Of a DNA stretch of 64,000 nt, positions 51,777 to 60,130 are shown in pieces. Origin of the DNA: Pedobacter lusitanus (lineage in GTDB: Bacteria > Bacteroidota > Bacteroidia > Sphingobacteriales > Sphingobacteriaceae); assembly GCF_040026395.1 (NCBI RefSeq), contig NZ_CP157278.1:744001-808000 (forward strand), in the 5' to 3' direction. The notes beneath the pieces were generated by a model that saw nothing but the letters and a program-made list of their open reading frames with translations, had not been told where the DNA came from and did no database searches. Both the position numbers and the translations under genes were made by a program. Each line of letters begins with the position of its first letter. Position 1 is the first letter of the stretch.

Positions 51777-52967
51777 CTATATCCCCTGTGCAATCACAAA
51801 GCCGCAAGCCCATGCCCACTGAAAATTATAACCACCAAGCCAGCCTGTAACATCTACACATTCCCCGCCAAAATACAGTCCCGGCATTTTTTTACATTCA
51901 AGAGTTTTGGAAGACAACTCGTTTGTATCTATTCCACCACGCATAACTTCTGCTTTATCATAACCTTTATCACCTGCTGGCTTCACTTTAAACAGATGAA
52001 TAGTCTGATGGATTAATTCCAGCTCTGTTTTTGTCAGTGAGGCTACCTGTTTATCTACAGGCAGATACTTGCTCATCGCATCGGTAAACTTTTTTGCATA
52101 ATACCTGTTCATCAAGGTAGACAATAAAGTCTTTCCATTATGTTTTCTTTCTTCTTCCAGAAGTGCAGTAATATCTTCGCGAGGCAAAAGATTAATATTA
52201 ATACTTTCTCCGGGTCTCCAGTAAGAAGATATCTGTAAAACAGCCGGCCCGCTTAATCCCCAGTGTGTAAATAAGATATTCTCTTCAAATGATATCTGAT
52301 CATTGCTGACTTCGCAAAAAACTGAATTCCCTGAAAGCTGCGCATACCAGTCTTCTTCTTTTCCGGTGATTGTCAGGGGAACCAGAGCTGGTGCGGTATC
52401 TATAATGTTTAATCCGTTTTTACGGGCAAAACGCAATGCAAAATCTGTCGCTCCCATTTTTGGAATAGGCAATCCGCCTGTAGCAATGACCAATTTTGGA
52501 GTATTCAATGTATATGTTTTGCCTGATTGCTCATAAGTGACCAGATAAGAACCATCTTTTTGTATAATATCAGTTACATCAGCATTACATTTTATTTCCT
52601 GTCCAAAGTCTGAACACAACTCAGTAAAGATGTCTACGATGTCTTTAGCGTTCTTATGTTCAGGAAATAACTGTCCGAGGGTCTTCTCTTTACCATTAAT
52701 CCCATAGGTTTCAAAAAAGCTAATCGTATCGTCAACCGTCCATTGTGTAAAGGCCGATTTACTAAAGTGCCTGTTTCCTGAAATAAACTGTTCATCAGTA
52801 GCGAACATGTTGGTATAGTTGCATCTACCTCCTCCGGAAATCAATATTTTTGCTCCCGCTTTACTTCCTTTCTCCAGTATAATCACTCTCTTACCGAGGT
52901 ATCCGGCTTGTACTGCACACATCAATCCGCATGCGCCTGCCCCAATTATTATAGCATCAGCCTCCAT
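51777..52967 (-). CDS. BaiN/HI0933-type NAD(P)/FAD-dependent oxidoreductase
   Basis: The 396-residue flavoprotein is read from ATG 52967; a TTG codon precedes it. It has the FAD dinucleotide motif AIIIGAGACGLMCAVQAGYLGK at the N-terminus (given in part), GGRCNYTN, IATGGLPIPKMGATD, and the C-terminal MPGLYFGGECVDVTGWLGG. This matches the HI0933/BaiN family. Members include a bile-acid-modifying oxidoreductase, but the role in most bacteria is unknown. It is the first gene of a unit with recQ and the lipoprotein. Confidence 0.88.
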   Translation of the reverse strand: MEADAIIIGAGACGLMCAVQAGYLGKRVIILEKGSKAGAKILISGGGRCNYTNMFATDEQFISGNRHFSKSAFTQWTVDDTISFFETYGINGKEKTLGQLFPEHKNAKDIVDIFTELCSDFGQEIKCNADVTDIIQKDGSYLVTYEQSGKTYTLNTPKLVIATGGLPIPKMGATDFALRFARKNGLNIIDTAPALVPLTITGKEEDWYAQLSGNSVFCEVSNDQISFEENILFTHWGLSGPAVLQISSYWRPGESININLLPREDITALLEEERKHNGKTLLSTLMNRYYAKKFTDAMSKYLPVDKQVASLTKTELELIHQTIHLFKVKPAGDKGYDKAEVMRGGIDTNELSSKTLECKKMPGLYFGGECVDVTGWLGGYNFQWAWACGFVIAQGI

Positions 52968-53002
52968 CAAATCCGTTTATATTGTTATTTTTGTGCAAAA
53001 TA

Positions 53003-53161
53003 AAGCCTGTTTAAATTTATATGATCAAATTGTTTACAGCTTATTTTTATTGAAACAAAGTTAATCTATATTCTGACAGCTATCCTGTCTGAATATAATT
53101 TGACGAAGTTGCAGCTAAAAAGAAGCATAAACAAATTATCGGATAATTTTTAGACAGACAT
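53003..53161 (+). repeat. Most complete copy (B) of the hairpin repeat family, MITE-like
   Basis: The left end AAGCCTGTTTAAATTTAT and the right end, as reverse complement ATGTCTGTCTAAAAATTAT, are imperfect terminal inverted repeats. Between them lie a hairpin (53067-53079 with 53085-53097, loop CTATC, one mismatch) and the core TGACGAAGTTGCAGC (from 53101). There is no ORF. It fills the intergenic space upstream of purK. Confidence 0.7.
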
Positions 53162-53185
53162 AAAAGCATATATTTTCAAATTGAC

Positions 53186-54325
53186 ATGGCAAAACAAATA
53201 AGTGAGTTAAAATTAGGTATTCTTGGCGGTGGACAATTAGGGCGAATGTTAATTCAGGAAGCCATTAATTATAACCTGACTACGCTGGTCCTGGATCCTG
53301 ATCATGATGCTCCCTGTAAACATCTGGCAAATTACTTTGAATGCGGATCGATTACTGATTTTGATACAGTATATAAATTCGGTAAAAAAGCAGATGTAAT
53401 CACTATTGAAATTGAAAAAGTAAATATTGAAGCTCTGGAACAACTGGAAAAAGAAGGAAAAATGGTGTTTCCACAAGCCAGAGTAATCCGTTTAATCCAG
53501 GATAAAGGTATACAGAAACAATTTTTCAAAGAAAACGATATCCCTACTGCACCTTTTCAGCTGGCTAATACCAAAGATGATTTACTGAATTCAAGCTTCC
53601 CGTTTCCATATATGCTCAAACAGCGAAAAGATGGTTATGATGGCAAGGGTGTTATGAAAATCAACAACGTGGCAGATCTGGACAATGCTTTTGACAGCCC
53701 GTGCCTGATAGAGGAACTGGTTGATTTTGAAAAAGAAATTGCAGTTATTGTATCCAGAAATTCTAATGGTGATGTAAAAACCTTTCCTATGGTAGAAATG
53801 GAATTCAATGATGAAGCAAATCTTGTTGAGTTTCTGATCTCCCCTTCTACCTATCCTGAGCATGTGCAGGAAAGAGCAGAAGTGATTGCTAAAAAAATTG
53901 CTGCTGCTTTAAATATAACAGGTCTGCTGGCAGTAGAAATGTTTATTACCAGGGATGGACAGATATTAGTCAATGAATTGGCACCAAGACCTCATAACAG
54001 TGGTCATCATACGATAGAAGGCAATTATGTATCTCAGTTTGACCAGCATTTACGCGCTGTGTTTAACCTGCCTTTGGGCGATACGCGCGCGATTAATAAT
54101 GCGGTAATGCTGAATGTTCTTGGCGAAAAAGGACATGACGGGGTAGCAAAATACCAGGGTCTTGAAAAGATCATGGCGATAGATGGTGTTTATGTACATC
54201 TGTATGGTAAAAAATATACAAAGCCTTTCCGTAAAATGGGTCATATCACTATTGTAGACCAAAACCGGGAAGCTGCTATTGAAAAAGCAAATTTTATTAA
54301 AGAAACACTAAAAGTAATATCTTAA
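53186..54325 (+). CDS. purK: 5-(carboxyamino)imidazole ribonucleotide synthase PurK
   Basis: The 379-residue ATP-grasp protein has [17 protein letters not shown] at the N-terminus, the central [14 protein letters not shown] and the C-terminal [15 protein letters not shown], the PurK signature region. It carboxylates AIR with bicarbonate and ATP in purine synthesis. purE follows with a one-base overlap (TAATG), so the two are coupled. The repeat element upstream leaves only 24 bp between it and the ATG. Confidence 0.95.
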   Translation: MAKQISELKLGILGGGQLGRMLIQEAINYNLTTLVLDPDHDAPCKHLANYFECGSITDFDTVYKFGKKADVITIEIEKVNIEALEQLEKEGKMVFPQARVIRLIQDKGIQKQFFKENDIPTAPFQLANTKDDLLNSSFPFPYMLKQRKDGYDGKGVMKINNVADLDNAFDSPCLIEELVDFEKEIAVIVSRNSNGDVKTFPMVEMEFNDEANLVEFLISPSTYPEHVQERAEVIAKKIAAALNITGLLAVEMFITRDGQILVNELAPRPHNSGHHTIEGNYVSQFDQHLRAVFNLPLGDTRAINNAVMLNVLGEKGHDGVAKYQGLEKIMAIDGVYVHLYGKKYTKPFRKMGHITIVDQNREAAIEKANFIKETLKVIS

Positions 54326-54807
54326 TGAGCGCACGGGTAGGCATAATTATGGGCAGCAAGTCGGATTTAAATATCATGAACGATGCTGCTGACATTTTAA
54401 AAGAATTTGGAGTAGAGTTTGAAATGACGGTAGTTTCGGCACACCGTACACCGGAAAGAATGTTCAGCTATGCAAAAGATGCTGCTTCAAGGGGTTTAAA
54501 AGTGATCATTGCAGGTGCCGGTGGTGCTGCGCATTTACCAGGCATGGTAGCATCTATTACTGTTTTACCTGTTATTGGGGTTCCTGTAAAGAGTTCTAAC
54601 AGTATTGACGGATGGGATTCGATACTTTCTATATTGCAGATGCCGAACGGGATTCCTGTGGCTACTGTGGCGTTAAATGCGGCTAAGAATGCTGGGTTGC
54701 TTGCGGTACAGATATTGTCTACTGCAGATGATAGTCTGGCTGTAAAGATGCAGGGGTATAAGGATGAGTTGAGGAAAAAAGTCGAAGAGTCTGCCTCAGA
54801 ACTCTAA
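54325..54807 (+). CDS. purE: N5-carboxyaminoimidazole ribonucleotide mutase PurE
   Basis: The 160-residue class I PurE has [28 protein letters not shown] (catalytic His) and [17 protein letters not shown]. It moves the carboxylate of N5-CAIR to C4 to give CAIR in de novo purine synthesis. It is coupled to purK. A very strong terminator begins 18 bp after the stop. Confidence 0.96.
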   Translation: MSARVGIIMGSKSDLNIMNDAADILKEFGVEFEMTVVSAHRTPERMFSYAKDAASRGLKVIIAGAGGAAHLPGMVASITVLPVIGVPVKSSNSIDGWDSILSILQMPNGIPVATVALNAAKNAGLLAVQILSTADDSLAVKMQGYKDELRKKVEESASEL

Positions 54808-54824
54808 GGTACAGTAAAAGAGAT

Positions 54825-54898
54825 AAAAAACCAGACCTTGTATATGCGGGCTAAGTTCCTATAGAACTAATGCCCGCATATACAAGGTCTGGTTTTTT
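54825..54898 (+). terminator. 27-bp perfect-stem terminator of purKE
   Basis: The arm 54825-54851 (AAAAAACCAGACC...GCGGGC) is exactly complementary to 54872-54898, which ends in TTTTTT. The loop itself can form an AGTTC/GAACT pairing. The stem is about three times the length of a typical terminator. Confidence 0.85.
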
Positions 54899-54993
54899 AT
54901 TTCAACTGGTTTTCCTGACCTGGTTGGAGTTCTTCGTTGATGTTGGGGGTTGATGTGTTGTTTGGATGTTACTTGTTGGTGTTCATAGTTGGT

Positions 54994-55604
54994 GAACACT
55001 TTCCGATAATCTTAGTTGAAAATCCCTTTTTGAGATGATTAGTTGGGAACACTTTCCGATAATCTTAGTTGACAACCCTTTTTTGAGATGATTAGTCAGG
55101 AACACTTTCCGATAATCTTAGTTGACAATCCTTTTTTGAGATGATTAGTTGGGAACACTTTCCGATAATCTTAGTTGACAACCCACTTTTTGAGATGATT
55201 AGTCAGGAACACTTTCCGATAATCTTAGTTGAAAATCCCTTTTTGAGATGATTAGTCAGGAACACTTTCCGATAATTTTAGTTGACAGCCCACTTTTTGA
55301 AATGATTAGTCAGGAACACTTTCCGATAATCTTAGTTGAAAATCCCTTTTTGAGATGATTAGTCAGGAACACTTTCCGATAATCTTAGTTGAAAATCCCT
55401 TTTTGAGATGATTAATCAGGAACACTTTCCGATAATCTTAGTTGACAATCCTTTTTTGAGATGATTAGTTGGGAACACTTTCCGATAATCTTAGTTGACA
55501 ACCCACTTTTTGAGATGATTAGTTGGGAACACTTTCCGATAATTTTAGCTGACAACCCTTTTTGAGATGATTAATCAGGGGGGCCTTTCCGATAATCTCT
55601 TGAA
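54994..55604. repeat. 53/54-bp tandem repeat (minisatellite), 11 copies plus a partial one
   Basis: GAACACTTTCCGATAAT starts at 54994, 55047, 55100, 55153, 55207, 55260, 55314, 55367, 55420, 55473 and 55527, and a degenerate copy begins near 55579. The spacing is 53 or 54 bp. Each unit continues CTTAGTTGA and then CTTTTTGAGATGATTAG. The unit is not a multiple of three, so it is not one coding repeat. The whole unit is conserved, so it is not a CRISPR. A G/T-rich strand precedes it at 54908-54993. The remaining bases to 55724 are ordinary upstream sequence. Confidence 0.9.
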
Positions 55605-55724
55605 TATTCCTCTTTTACATAACTCATCAGAAGTACCCGGATTGTCTAAAACTAAAGATCCTTATTCATGAGACTAAATAGATGCATTTACATATTTTAG
55701 CGAAAAATTTTTACAATTACAGAA

Positions 55725-56681
55725 ATGAAATCTATCATCAAATTAACATTATTCAGCTCATTAATATTGCTGTTCTTCATTCAGAAAGCCTCAGCACAAG
55801 GTGAAACAGTCATGACACCATCCAATGGATCTGTGGGATCACTGGAGAACAACTTACTCTTCTATGCGGATACCAAATACAAGGTTTCCCAGAGTGGAAG
55901 TACTGCATTAAACCTGGCTGTTCTTTTTGACGGAAACTTTCAGCCTTCTTACTCAGAACCCATCAATCCTGCTGACCCATATGTCATACTAATCGAAAAT
56001 CTACCTGTTATTCACGTACAGCGGGCTGCCTGGATCGGCTGGTCAACCAGATACTACCCACCTACAAAGTTTAAAATCGAAGTTTATAATGCCTATCAGG
56101 GAGCTGGTAACTGGGTCACCATTGCTGATGTAGATAATTATCAGCAATATAGCTTCATGACTCCTCTTTCCTCTGTCGCACCTGGAAAAATAAGACTGAC
56201 TTTTTATAATACAAGCGGGGTGGAAAATAGATTAGGTCTTTCAGAGATATTTTTTATACATCCTGAGGCTACTTCTGCCTATGATAATTTACTGGTCAGA
56301 TACAGCCCTACCGGAAATGTCGGACTTGGCGTTGATAACCCAACCGATAAGCTTGCAGTAAGAGGCACAATCAGGGCAAATGAAATTAAAGTGATGCCGG
56401 ATGTATGGCCCGACTACGTTTTCTCTAAGGGCTATAAACCCATGAGCCTTCCTGAACTGGAAAAGTTTATACAAACGAATCAACACCTGCCAGAAGTACC
56501 ATCTGCCAAAGAAGTTGAAACAAATGGGATCGCCCTGGGGAATATGAACAAAGTACTATTGCAAAAAATTGAAGAACTGACACTCCACCTGATTGAGAAA
56601 GACAAACAAATAGAAATTATGAAAAATGATCTTGAAATCTGGAAGAAAGAATTACTAAAACTGAAAACAAAAGTCAATTAG
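55725..56681 (+). CDS. Secreted fibre-like protein with discoidin-like and coiled-coil regions
   Basis: The 318-residue protein has a signal peptide (LFSSLILLFFIQKASAQ). Residues about 30-185 look like a galactose-binding/F5-8 type C beta sandwich (WIGWSTRYYPPTKFKIEVYN ... RLGLSEIFFI). Residues about 190-240 have NVGLGVDNPTDKLAVRGTIRA, a head-fibre-like repeat, followed by YVFSKGYKPMSLPELEKFIQ and a coiled coil of about 40 residues. This C-terminal layout is frequent in Bacteroidota secreted and tail-fibre-type proteins. Adhesion or surface display is inferred, not shown. Confidence 0.75.
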   Translation: MKSIIKLTLFSSLILLFFIQKASAQGETVMTPSNGSVGSLENNLLFYADTKYKVSQSGSTALNLAVLFDGNFQPSYSEPINPADPYVILIENLPVIHVQRAAWIGWSTRYYPPTKFKIEVYNAYQGAGNWVTIADVDNYQQYSFMTPLSSVAPGKIRLTFYNTSGVENRLGLSEIFFIHPEATSAYDNLLVRYSPTGNVGLGVDNPTDKLAVRGTIRANEIKVMPDVWPDYVFSKGYKPMSLPELEKFIQTNQHLPEVPSAKEVETNGIALGNMNKVLLQKIEELTLHLIEKDKQIEIMKNDLEIWKKELLKLKTKVN

Positions 56682-56805
56682 TAAAATATAATTATTATCC
56701 CTGAAAATTCTTTATCCCTAAAAATTCTGGTTTACATTGCTGCCTTTACTCCAATAATTCCGTGTAACTACTTACACGACAAATGGATAACAGAAAGTCA
56801 ACAGA

Positions 56806-57369
56806 CTAATTGAGATTAGGATTTTTAGGGAAATTACTGATATGTGCATATTTAGGTCCCAGATGAATGATTACTTCTTTCCAGAGCTTTTCTGCATCGG
56901 TAGAGAAAATCATATCGGAATCATACTGATCTGAAACAATCCAGGTGTTTTCCTCCATTTCAGCTTTTAGTTGTGCAGCCTCCCAACCTGAATAACCAAC
57001 AAAAATCTTCACCTCCTGCTGAGTAAGCTCGCCCTGCCCCATCAACGCAATAAAGCTCTCAAAATCCCCTCCCCAGAAGATACCTCTGGCAATTTCCTCA
57101 CCTCCTGATATCTTTTCAGGACAACAATGGATAAAGTGGATCGTATCGGTTGCTACTGGTCCTCCGTAACAGACCGGGAAGGCTGGCCCGCCAATACCCT
57201 CAATCAAATCCCCCAAAAGGAGAAGACTTGGCTGATTGATCACAAAACCCAAACTTCCAAGCTCACTGTGCTCAGTCAGAAAAATCACAGAACGTGCGAA
57301 ATTCGGGTCATTTAAAAATGGTTCGGAAACAAGCAGTTTACCGGCTGAGGGTGCTAATCGACTTATCAT
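56806..57369 (-). CDS. YqgE/AlgH family protein
   Basis: The 187-residue protein has the family signature near the N-terminus (GKLLVSEPFLNDPNFARSVI), then LGFVINQPS and CYGGPVATDTIHFIH, and IFVGYSGWEAAQLKAEM near the C-terminus. Its role is not established; AlgH affects alginate regulation in Pseudomonas. It is divergent from pdxH across 50 bp. Confidence 0.92.
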   Translation of the reverse strand: MISRLAPSAGKLLVSEPFLNDPNFARSVIFLTEHSELGSLGFVINQPSLLLLGDLIEGIGGPAFPVCYGGPVATDTIHFIHCCPEKISGGEEIARGIFWGGDFESFIALMGQGELTQQEVKIFVGYSGWEAAQLKAEMEENTWIVSDQYDSDMIFSTDAEKLWKEVIIHLGPKYAHISNFPKNPNLN

Positions 57370-57407
57370 TTAGGAAAATTACTTATAATTTTAAATAAAC
57401 TAAAGAC

Positions 57408-57415
57408 TATTTTTG
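57408..57415 (+). promoter_or_regulatory. Candidate -7 element of pdxH, close to the start codon
   Basis: TATTTTTG matches TAnnTTTG and ends 4 bp before the ATG at 57420. With the usual 5-7 bp from -7 element to start site, transcription would begin at or next to the start codon. Confidence 0.4.
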
Positions 57416-57419
57416 TCAA

Positions 57420-58070
57420 ATGGAGTTGACCAAAGAAAATATTCAAAACCTAAGACAAGATTACCGCGCTGCCGAACTTGCAGAAAGCGATGTAGACAAA
57501 AATCCAATCACACAATTTGGAAAATGGTTTAAAGATGCTATCGATGCCAAATTATATGAGCCGAACGTAATGACACTGGCCACAGCCAGCCTATCGGGAA
57601 AACCATCTTCCCGCATCTTACTTTTAAAAGGCTTTGATGATAATGGCTTTGTATTTTTCACGAACTATAACAGTAAAAAAGGGAAAGACCTGGAAGAAAA
57701 TCCACAAGCCTCCATGCAATTCTTCTGGCCGGAACTGGAACGTCAGGTAAGAATCGAAGGTACCATTACAAAAACTACTGCAGAGGCCTCAACCGCTTAT
57801 TTTCATTCACGCCCGAAAGGAAGCCAGATTGGTGCTACTGCCTCACCGCAAAGTACCGTGATTCCCAACAGGGAGATTTTAGAAACCCGCGTAAATGAAC
57901 TTACAGCTGTCTACCAGGAAATGGAAATCCCGCGCCCTGAACACTGGGGAGGTTATATCCTGAAACCAGAACACATAGAATTCTGGCAGGGCCGCCCAAG
58001 CCGCCTGCACGACAGAATCACTTATACCAGCGTCAATGGCGTATGGACAATTAACAGACTAGCACCTTAA
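57420..58070 (+). CDS. pdxH: Pyridoxamine/pyridoxine 5'-phosphate oxidase PdxH
   Basis: The 216-residue FMN enzyme has the N-terminal YRAAELAESDVDKNPITQF, SSRILLLKGFDDNGFVFFTNY (FMN-binding), and the C-terminal EFWQGRPSRLHDRITY, including the substrate-binding Arg. It makes pyridoxal 5'-phosphate, the cofactor of several enzymes in this window. It is followed 9 bp later by the hydroxyacyl-CoA dehydrogenase gene, likely one transcript. Confidence 0.96.
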   Translation: MELTKENIQNLRQDYRAAELAESDVDKNPITQFGKWFKDAIDAKLYEPNVMTLATASLSGKPSSRILLLKGFDDNGFVFFTNYNSKKGKDLEENPQASMQFFWPELERQVRIEGTITKTTAEASTAYFHSRPKGSQIGATASPQSTVIPNREILETRVNELTAVYQEMEIPRPEHWGGYILKPEHIEFWQGRPSRLHDRITYTSVNGVWTINRLAP

Positions 58071-58079
58071 ACAAATAAA

Positions 58080-58970
58080 ATGACTAAAATAGCAGTAATC
58101 GGATCAGGTACCATGGGAAATGGTATCGCACATACTTTTGCACAATTCGGCTACCAGGTAAATCTGATTGACATCAACCAGGAAGCATTAAATAAAGGAT
58201 TAAGTACAGTAGGAAAAAATCTTGACCGTCAGGTAAATAAAGGAACAATAACTGAAGAGGACAAAGCTAAAACATTACAGAATATAACCATATTCACAGA
58301 TCTGAAATCAGGAGTTTCCGAAGCAGATCTTATCGTAGAGGCAGCCACAGAAAACCTGGACCTTAAACTAAAGATATTCAGAGACCTGGATGCTTATGCA
58401 AAACCAGAAGCTATATTGGCCAGTAACACTTCTTCCATCTCCATTACACATATTGCTTCTGTAACCGGCAGAGGAGAAAAGGTAATCGGAATGCACTTCA
58501 TGAACCCTGTACCGGTAATGAAACTAGTGGAAGTGATTCGTGGATATGCTACTTCTGATGAAACTACTTCACTGATAATGAGCCTATCAGAAAAACTGGG
58601 TAAAGCTCCGGTTGAAGTAAATGATTATCCGGGATTTGTGGCTAACCGTATTCTGATGCCTATGATCAACGAAGCAATTTATACCTTATTTGAAGGTGTT
58701 GCAGGAGTTGAAGAAATAGATACAGTAATGAAACTGGGTATGGCTCACCCTATGGGCCCGCTGCAACTGGCCGATTTTATCGGACTTGATGTCTGCCTGG
58801 CTATCCTGAATGTACTTCACAAAGGATTCGGCAATCCTAAATATGCTCCATGCCCTCTTTTAGTAAACATGGTTATGGCTGGCAAAAAAGGTGTAAAATC
58901 CGGAGAAGGATTCTATGATTATGCCGGTGGTGTTAAAGAGGCAAAACCAGCAGCCAAGTTTTTATCTTAA
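58080..58970 (+). CDS. 3-hydroxybutyryl-CoA dehydrogenase-type protein
   Basis: The 296-residue NAD-binding 3-hydroxyacyl-CoA dehydrogenase has a Rossmann motif at residues 4-20 (IAVIGSGTMGNGIAHTFAQ), DLIVEAATENLDLK, SNTSSISIT, GMHFMNPVPVMKLVEVI (catalytic His) and GFVANRILMPMINEA. It oxidises or forms 3-hydroxybutyryl-CoA in beta-oxidation or butyrate-type metabolism. It lies in a possible operon with pdxH upstream and ruvB 9 bp downstream. Confidence 0.95.
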   Translation: MTKIAVIGSGTMGNGIAHTFAQFGYQVNLIDINQEALNKGLSTVGKNLDRQVNKGTITEEDKAKTLQNITIFTDLKSGVSEADLIVEAATENLDLKLKIFRDLDAYAKPEAILASNTSSISITHIASVTGRGEKVIGMHFMNPVPVMKLVEVIRGYATSDETTSLIMSLSEKLGKAPVEVNDYPGFVANRILMPMINEAIYTLFEGVAGVEEIDTVMKLGMAHPMGPLQLADFIGLDVCLAILNVLHKGFGNPKYAPCPLLVNMVMAGKKGVKSGEGFYDYAGGVKEAKPAAKFLS

Positions 58971-58979
58971 CTTTACCAA

Positions 58980-60002
58980 ATGAACGAAAACCTTGATCCA
59001 TCTTCAGAAAGCTTATCACCCATTGAAAGGGATATAGAGAAAGTTTTACGTCCCCAGGCTTTTGAAGATTTCACTGGTCAGGATAAAATCATGGAAAACC
59101 TGAAGATCTTCGTTAAAGCAGCAAAACTGCGTGGCGAACCTTTAGACCATGTACTCCTTCACGGCCCTCCGGGATTGGGAAAAACCACACTTTCCTATAT
59201 CATCGCCAACGAAATGGGCGTAGGTATCAAAGTGACTTCAGGCCCCGTACTGGATAAACCAGGCGACCTGGCAGGTCTTTTAACTAACCTGGAAAGTGGA
59301 GATATACTTTTTATTGACGAAATACACCGTTTAAGCCCCCTGGTTGAAGAATATCTGTATTCTGCTATGGAGGACTTTAAAATTGATATCATGCTGGAGA
59401 GCGGGCCCAATGCCCGCTCCGTGCAGATCTCCCTGAACCCCTTTACATTGGTTGGCGCTACTACACGGTCTGGTTTACTGACTGCCCCGCTGCGCGCGAG
59501 GTTTGGAATTAACTCCCGCCTGGCTTATTATGACGCCAAACTACTGACTACCATTGTACTGCGATCTTCACAGATCCTTAAAACACCAATTACGGAAGAA
59601 GGTGCCTACGAAATTGCACGCCGCAGCCGTGGTACACCGAGGATCGCCAACGCATTACTCAGAAGAACCAGAGACTTTGCACAAATCAAAGGAAACGGCA
59701 CAATTGATACTTCAATTTCAAAGTATGCACTGACGGCCCTAAATGTTGATGAGCATGGTCTGGATGAAATGGATAATAAAATTCTGCTGACCATCATCGA
59801 CAAATTCAAAGGCGGCCCGGTTGGTCTGAAAACTATTGCCACCGCTGTTGGCGAAGATGAAGGAACCATTGAAGAAGTATACGAACCTTTCCTGATCCAG
59901 GAGGGTTATATGATGCGTACTTCAAGAGGAAGAGAAGTCACAGAAGCAGCATACAAACACCTCAACAGACAATATCAGGCTCAATCGGGCAGATTATTCT
60001 AA
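58980..60002 (+). CDS. ruvB: Holliday junction branch migration helicase RuvB
   Basis: The 340-residue AAA+ protein has Walker [14 protein letters not shown], Walker [10 protein letters not shown], sensor-1 GATTRSGLL and arginine finger RARFGI, then the C-terminal winged helix ([20 protein letters not shown]). It forms hexameric rings with RuvA to migrate Holliday junctions. ruvA and ruvC are not in the window. Its terminator is at 60061-60114. Confidence 0.97.
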   Translation: MNENLDPSSESLSPIERDIEKVLRPQAFEDFTGQDKIMENLKIFVKAAKLRGEPLDHVLLHGPPGLGKTTLSYIIANEMGVGIKVTSGPVLDKPGDLAGLLTNLESGDILFIDEIHRLSPLVEEYLYSAMEDFKIDIMLESGPNARSVQISLNPFTLVGATTRSGLLTAPLRARFGINSRLAYYDAKLLTTIVLRSSQILKTPITEEGAYEIARRSRGTPRIANALLRRTRDFAQIKGNGTIDTSISKYALTALNVDEHGLDEMDNKILLTIIDKFKGGPVGLKTIATAVGEDEGTIEEVYEPFLIQEGYMMRTSRGREVTEAAYKHLNRQYQAQSGRLF

Positions 60003-60060
60003 GAGAATAAATTTTGAGGCACCATTTATGTGTATGAACAGGTAAATTACACCTGATCAT

Positions 60061-60114
60061 GCCAGATATTACTAGTTAACAGAACCATCGCCTGTTTACC
60101 TGGTAATATCTGGC
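60061..60114 (+). terminator. Terminator of the pdxH-hbd-ruvB unit
   Basis: The arms GCCAGATATTAC (60061-60072) and GTAATATCTGGC (60103-60114) are exactly complementary. A weaker inner pairing GTTAACAG/CTGTTTAC is present and TTT follows. Confidence 0.75.
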
Positions 60115-60130
60115 TTTAAAAATAAAACAC

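Noticed and set aside
53101..53150. Possible conserved short peptide (DEVAAKKKHKQII) encoded in the repeat core
   Set aside because: The frame is closed by stops directly upstream in the copies checked and the third copy breaks the frame.
54994..55604. Possible CRISPR array
   Set aside because: The whole 53/54-bp unit is conserved, including the part that would be the spacer, and no cas genes are present.
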